The notes beneath the pieces were generated by a model. It was not told the DNA's origin. It did not search any database and saw nothing but the letters and a program-made list of their open reading frames with translations. A program made the translations under genes and the position numbers. DNA of 64,000 bases, from contig NZ_BJDN01000015.1 of NCBI RefSeq assembly GCF_005405165.1, forward strand, positions 1-64,000, in the 5' to 3' direction. Positions within the stretch are counted from its first letter, which is position 1. Every line of letters begins with the position of its first letter. The DNA comes from Loigolactobacillus binensis. Its GTDB lineage: Bacteria; Bacillota; Bacilli; Lactobacillales; Lactobacillaceae. Shown piece after piece: positions 61,710-64,000 of the stretch.

Positions 61710-62296
61710 CGCTAGTTAAAATTTGTGGCCTGATGCAGCCTGACGATGCACAGGCCATCAATCAGGCGCGGCCAGATTTTGCCGGCTTTATCTTTGTTCC
61801 CGGTAAGCGGCGGCAGATCAGCTTGGCCCAAGCAACTCAATTGCGCCACGTGATCCAGCCGCAGATCAAAACTGTCGGTGTGTTCGTGGATGCGCCATTG
61901 GCTGAGATGTTAGCGCCGCTGCACCAAGGGATTATCAGCGTGATCCAATTACACGGCCACGAACCAGAAACTACGGTGCAAAAATTGCAGGCGGCCGGCG
62001 CACAGGTGATCCAAGTCCAGCGCCACGCGGCACCGACGCAAGCTGATTTCGTGTTATACGACGCCGTTCAACCCGGCAGTGGCAAAACCTTTGATTGGCA
62101 GCAATTACCAGCGCAGCCACCGCGGCCATTTTTCCTGGCTGGTGGCTTAAACCTAACTAATATAAACAACGCCCTGACCCAAGTTCAACCTGCTGGTGTC
62201 GATGTTTCCAGCGGAGTTGAAACGGCAGGTTTAAAAGATCCAGCGAAGATCGCCGCATTTGTGCAGGCGGTTCGCCAATTTGACTCGGAGGTATGA
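61706..62296 (+). CDS. trpF: Phosphoribosylanthranilate isomerase
   Basis: 196 aa, slightly short of the usual 200-210. Amadori isomerisation of PRA to CdRP. VKICGLMQPDDA carries the catalytic Cys; FAGFIFVPGKRRQIS, VGVFVDA, IQLHGHE, LAGGLNLTN and GVDVSSGVE with the catalytic Asp match the family. Starts within the trpC stop (ATGA overlap). Confidence 0.97.
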   Translation: MTLVKICGLMQPDDAQAINQARPDFAGFIFVPGKRRQISLAQATQLRHVIQPQIKTVGVFVDAPLAEMLAPLHQGIISVIQLHGHEPETTVQKLQAAGAQVIQVQRHAAPTQADFVLYDAVQPGSGKTFDWQQLPAQPPRPFFLAGGLNLTNINNALTQVQPAGVDVSSGVETAGLKDPAKIAAFVQAVRQFDSEV

Positions 62297-62299
62297 CGA

Positions 62300-63493
62300 A
62301 TGCAAAAAATTAAACCCGGCCGTTTCGGTGATTTCGGCGGCCAATATATTCCAGAAACGTTAATGACTGAAGTCAACCGCTTAGCGGCGGCTTATGAACA
62401 CTACAAAAATGATCCCGCATTTCAGGCCGAATTGACCACATTGCTTAACGATTACGCGGGGCGACCATCGCGGTTGTATTACGCCAAACGGATGTCTCAA
62501 GATCTCGGTGGCGCGCAAATTTACTTTAAACGTGAAGATTTGAACCACACTGGTTCCCATAAAATCAACAATGTGCTCGGCCAAATGTTATTGGCCCAAA
62601 AAATGGGTAAAACACGGGTGATCGCCGAAACTGGTGCCGGCCAACACGGTGTGGCTACCGCAACCGTCGCCGCTTTGATGGGGATGGAATGTGAGGTCTT
62701 CATGGGTAAAGTTGATACTGAGCGGCAAGCATTGAACGTTTACCGGATGGAGCTACTAGGTGCTAAGGTTCATGCGATCACCACTGGTAGTGGGGTTTTA
62801 AAGGATGCAGTCAATGCAGCAATGCAAGAATGGGCGTCGCGGGTCGATGATACCCATTATGTGATCGGCTCAACCATGGGGCCGCACCCATTTCCAACTA
62901 TGGTGCGCGACTTCCAAAGCGTGATCAGTCGCGAAGCGCGGGCCCAGATTCTGGAGGCCACCGGGAAGCTACCGGCAGCAGTCGTGGCCTGCGTTGGTGG
63001 TGGCAGTAATGCCATCGGTGCATTTTATAACTTTATTAATGACAAAGACGTTCGCTTGATCGGCTGTGAAGCCGCTGGTAAAGGCGTCAATACTGAGCAA
63101 CAGGCGGCTACCATGGAGCGTGGGCGGACAGGTATTTTTCATGGTATGAAGTCACGCTTTATTCAAAATGATGATGGTCAAATTGCGCCAGTTTATTCAA
63201 TTTCCGCCGGCCTTGATTATCCAGGCATCGGGCCGGAACACGTGCATCTGGCCGAAACTGGCCGCGCCGAATATGTTGGTATTACCGATGATGAGGCGGT
63301 GGACGCATTTGAGTTTATCGCCAAGGAAGAGGGCATTATTTGTGCAATTGAAAGTGCTCACGCGGTAGCCTATGTGCAAAAGCTAGCGCCACAAATGGCT
63401 AAGGACCAGATCATTATTTGTAATTTATCTGGCCGCGGTGACAAAGATGTTGCTGCGATCGCACGTTACCGGGGGGTGGATATTCATGACTAA
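62300..63493 (+). CDS. trpB: Tryptophan synthase beta chain
   Basis: 397 aa. PLP enzyme that condenses indole with serine. [15 protein letters not shown] (8-22) at the N-terminus; PLP Lys88 in [13 protein letters not shown]; phosphate loop [23 protein letters not shown] near the C-terminal end. TrpB1-type, working in the alpha2beta2 complex with TrpA. Starts 4 nt after the trpF stop and overlaps the trpA start by 8 nt. Confidence 0.98.
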   Translation: MQKIKPGRFGDFGGQYIPETLMTEVNRLAAAYEHYKNDPAFQAELTTLLNDYAGRPSRLYYAKRMSQDLGGAQIYFKREDLNHTGSHKINNVLGQMLLAQKMGKTRVIAETGAGQHGVATATVAALMGMECEVFMGKVDTERQALNVYRMELLGAKVHAITTGSGVLKDAVNAAMQEWASRVDDTHYVIGSTMGPHPFPTMVRDFQSVISREARAQILEATGKLPAAVVACVGGGSNAIGAFYNFINDKDVRLIGCEAAGKGVNTEQQAATMERGRTGIFHGMKSRFIQNDDGQIAPVYSISAGLDYPGIGPEHVHLAETGRAEYVGITDDEAVDAFEFIAKEEGIICAIESAHAVAYVQKLAPQMAKDQIIICNLSGRGDKDVAAIARYRGVDIHD

Positions 63494-64000
63494 ATTAAAA
63501 GAAGTTTTTGCCAATAAAAAGGCGTTTATTGCCTTTGTGGTTGCCGGCGATCCTGATTTTGCGGCTTGTGCCGACAACATTGTCGCTTTGGCCGAAGCCG
63601 GCGCGGATCTAGTGGAGATTGGGATTCCGTTTTCCGACCCAGTTGCTGATGGCCCTGTGATTCAAGCGGCTGATCTACGCGCTTTTGCGGCTGGTTCGAC
63701 AACGGAAAAAGTCTTTGAATTAGTGGCAGCCGTACGTCAGCGGACGCAGGTACCGTTAGTTTTTCTAACTTATTGTAATTTGGTATATCAATACGGCTAT
63801 GCTGACTTTTTTACACGTTGTGCCAAACTTGACGTTGCGGGTGCGATTATTCCTGATCTACCGTTGGAAGAGCGGGATGAAGTTAAACCTGTAGCCGAAG
63901 CCCACGGCTGCCAGATCATTCCTTTGGTCACACCGACGACGCCACCAGAACGAATTGCTAAAATCGTCGCCGGCGTGGATGGGTTCATTTACGTGGTTTC
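63486..64000 (+). CDS. trpA: Tryptophan synthase alpha chain (partial, runs off window)
   Basis: The first about 171 codons are in the window. TIM barrel cleaving indole-3-glycerol phosphate. Catalytic Glu in [17 protein letters not shown] (about 46-62) and Asp of the same segment; [10 protein letters not shown] loop. The start ATG overlaps the trpB stop by 8 nt, as is normal for trpBA pairs. The C-terminal third is beyond 64000. Confidence 0.97.
   Translation, partial: MTKLKEVFANKKAFIAFVVAGDPDFAACADNIVALAEAGADLVEIGIPFSDPVADGPVIQAADLRAFAAGSTTEKVFELVAAVRQRTQVPLVFLTYCNLVYQYGYADFFTRCAKLDVAGAIIPDLPLEERDEVKPVAEAHGCQIIPLVTPTTPPERIAKIVAGVDGFIYVV

Overview
The window reads as chromosomal DNA from a low- to mid-GC lactic acid bacterium (Lactobacillaceae), probably facultatively heterofermentative. 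It carries both a pyruvate oxidase and a full-length phosphoketolase, yet also a class II fructose-bisphosphate aldolase and a class III fructose-1,6-bisphosphatase. Regulators are of Mga, GntR, MarR, RpiR and Lrp type, Shine-Dalgarno sites are strong, and a tRNA-Trp T-box precedes the trp genes. I cannot name the species from the sequence alone. No prophage, transposase or CRISPR array is visible.

Layout. 0.2-6 kb: acetyl-phosphate-forming enzymes (pyruvate oxidase, phosphoketolase) with a GntR regulator. 6-13.3 kb: a glutamate-cysteine-ligase-like enzyme, a lone HMA metallochaperone, an APC permease behind a tandemly duplicated 107-bp leader, and a ferrous iron operon (double-domain FeoA, FeoB and a 56-aa Cys-rich partner). 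13.3-24.5 kb: HAD phosphatase, EamA exporter, divergent MarR/NAD(P)-binding pair, an AT-rich island with a MurJ/SpoVB-like flippase, a TcaA-like zinc-ribbon membrane protein, a second GCL-like enzyme and an aldo/keto reductase. 24.6-29 kb: Mga-type regulator, YugP protease, GatD-like amidotransferase, MazG-like and Lrp proteins. 29.2-36 kb: tRNA-Asn, a frameshifted 2-hydroxyacid dehydrogenase, fba, an RpiR regulator, DUF554 and a second aldo/keto reductase. 36-44 kb: ECF S component, CPA1 antiporter, DegV/DUF1836 pair, and a 1081-aa YhgE/Pip protein built of 42-aa repeats with its MarR regulator. 44.5-55 kb: small single genes (lone EIIA-Lac, DedA, GNATs, class I amidotransferase, transporters, UvrA2-type ABC protein). 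55-64 kb: an MHS transporter behind an isoleucine-codon attenuator, fbp, and the trpDCFBA operon (trpA runs off the window).

The most unusual part is the 1.1-kb leader of the trp operon. It holds a T-box whose specifier is UGG and whose UGGN bulge is UGGC, both fitting tRNA-Trp. Two copies of a roughly 120-bp foldback element, in opposite orientations, sit between its stem I and stem II. A third copy lies just after its terminator. The three copies share a layered stem/internal-loop plan: loops are conserved (CTAR opposite YGTA) while the paired arms change together, and each copy has the same ends (AGAGTG ... CACGTTTCARC). This looks like an undescribed small hairpin repeat family. A 21-codon ORF with one Trp codon and alternative hairpins follows before trpD. 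trpE and trpG are not in this operon.

Two further leaders deserve attention: the Ile-rich 18-codon peptide with a classical attenuator fold before the MHS transporter, and the 107-bp tandem leader before the APC permease. The 3' half of the latter (CGTAACATCAA plus a hairpin) recurs between feoB and its small partner gene.
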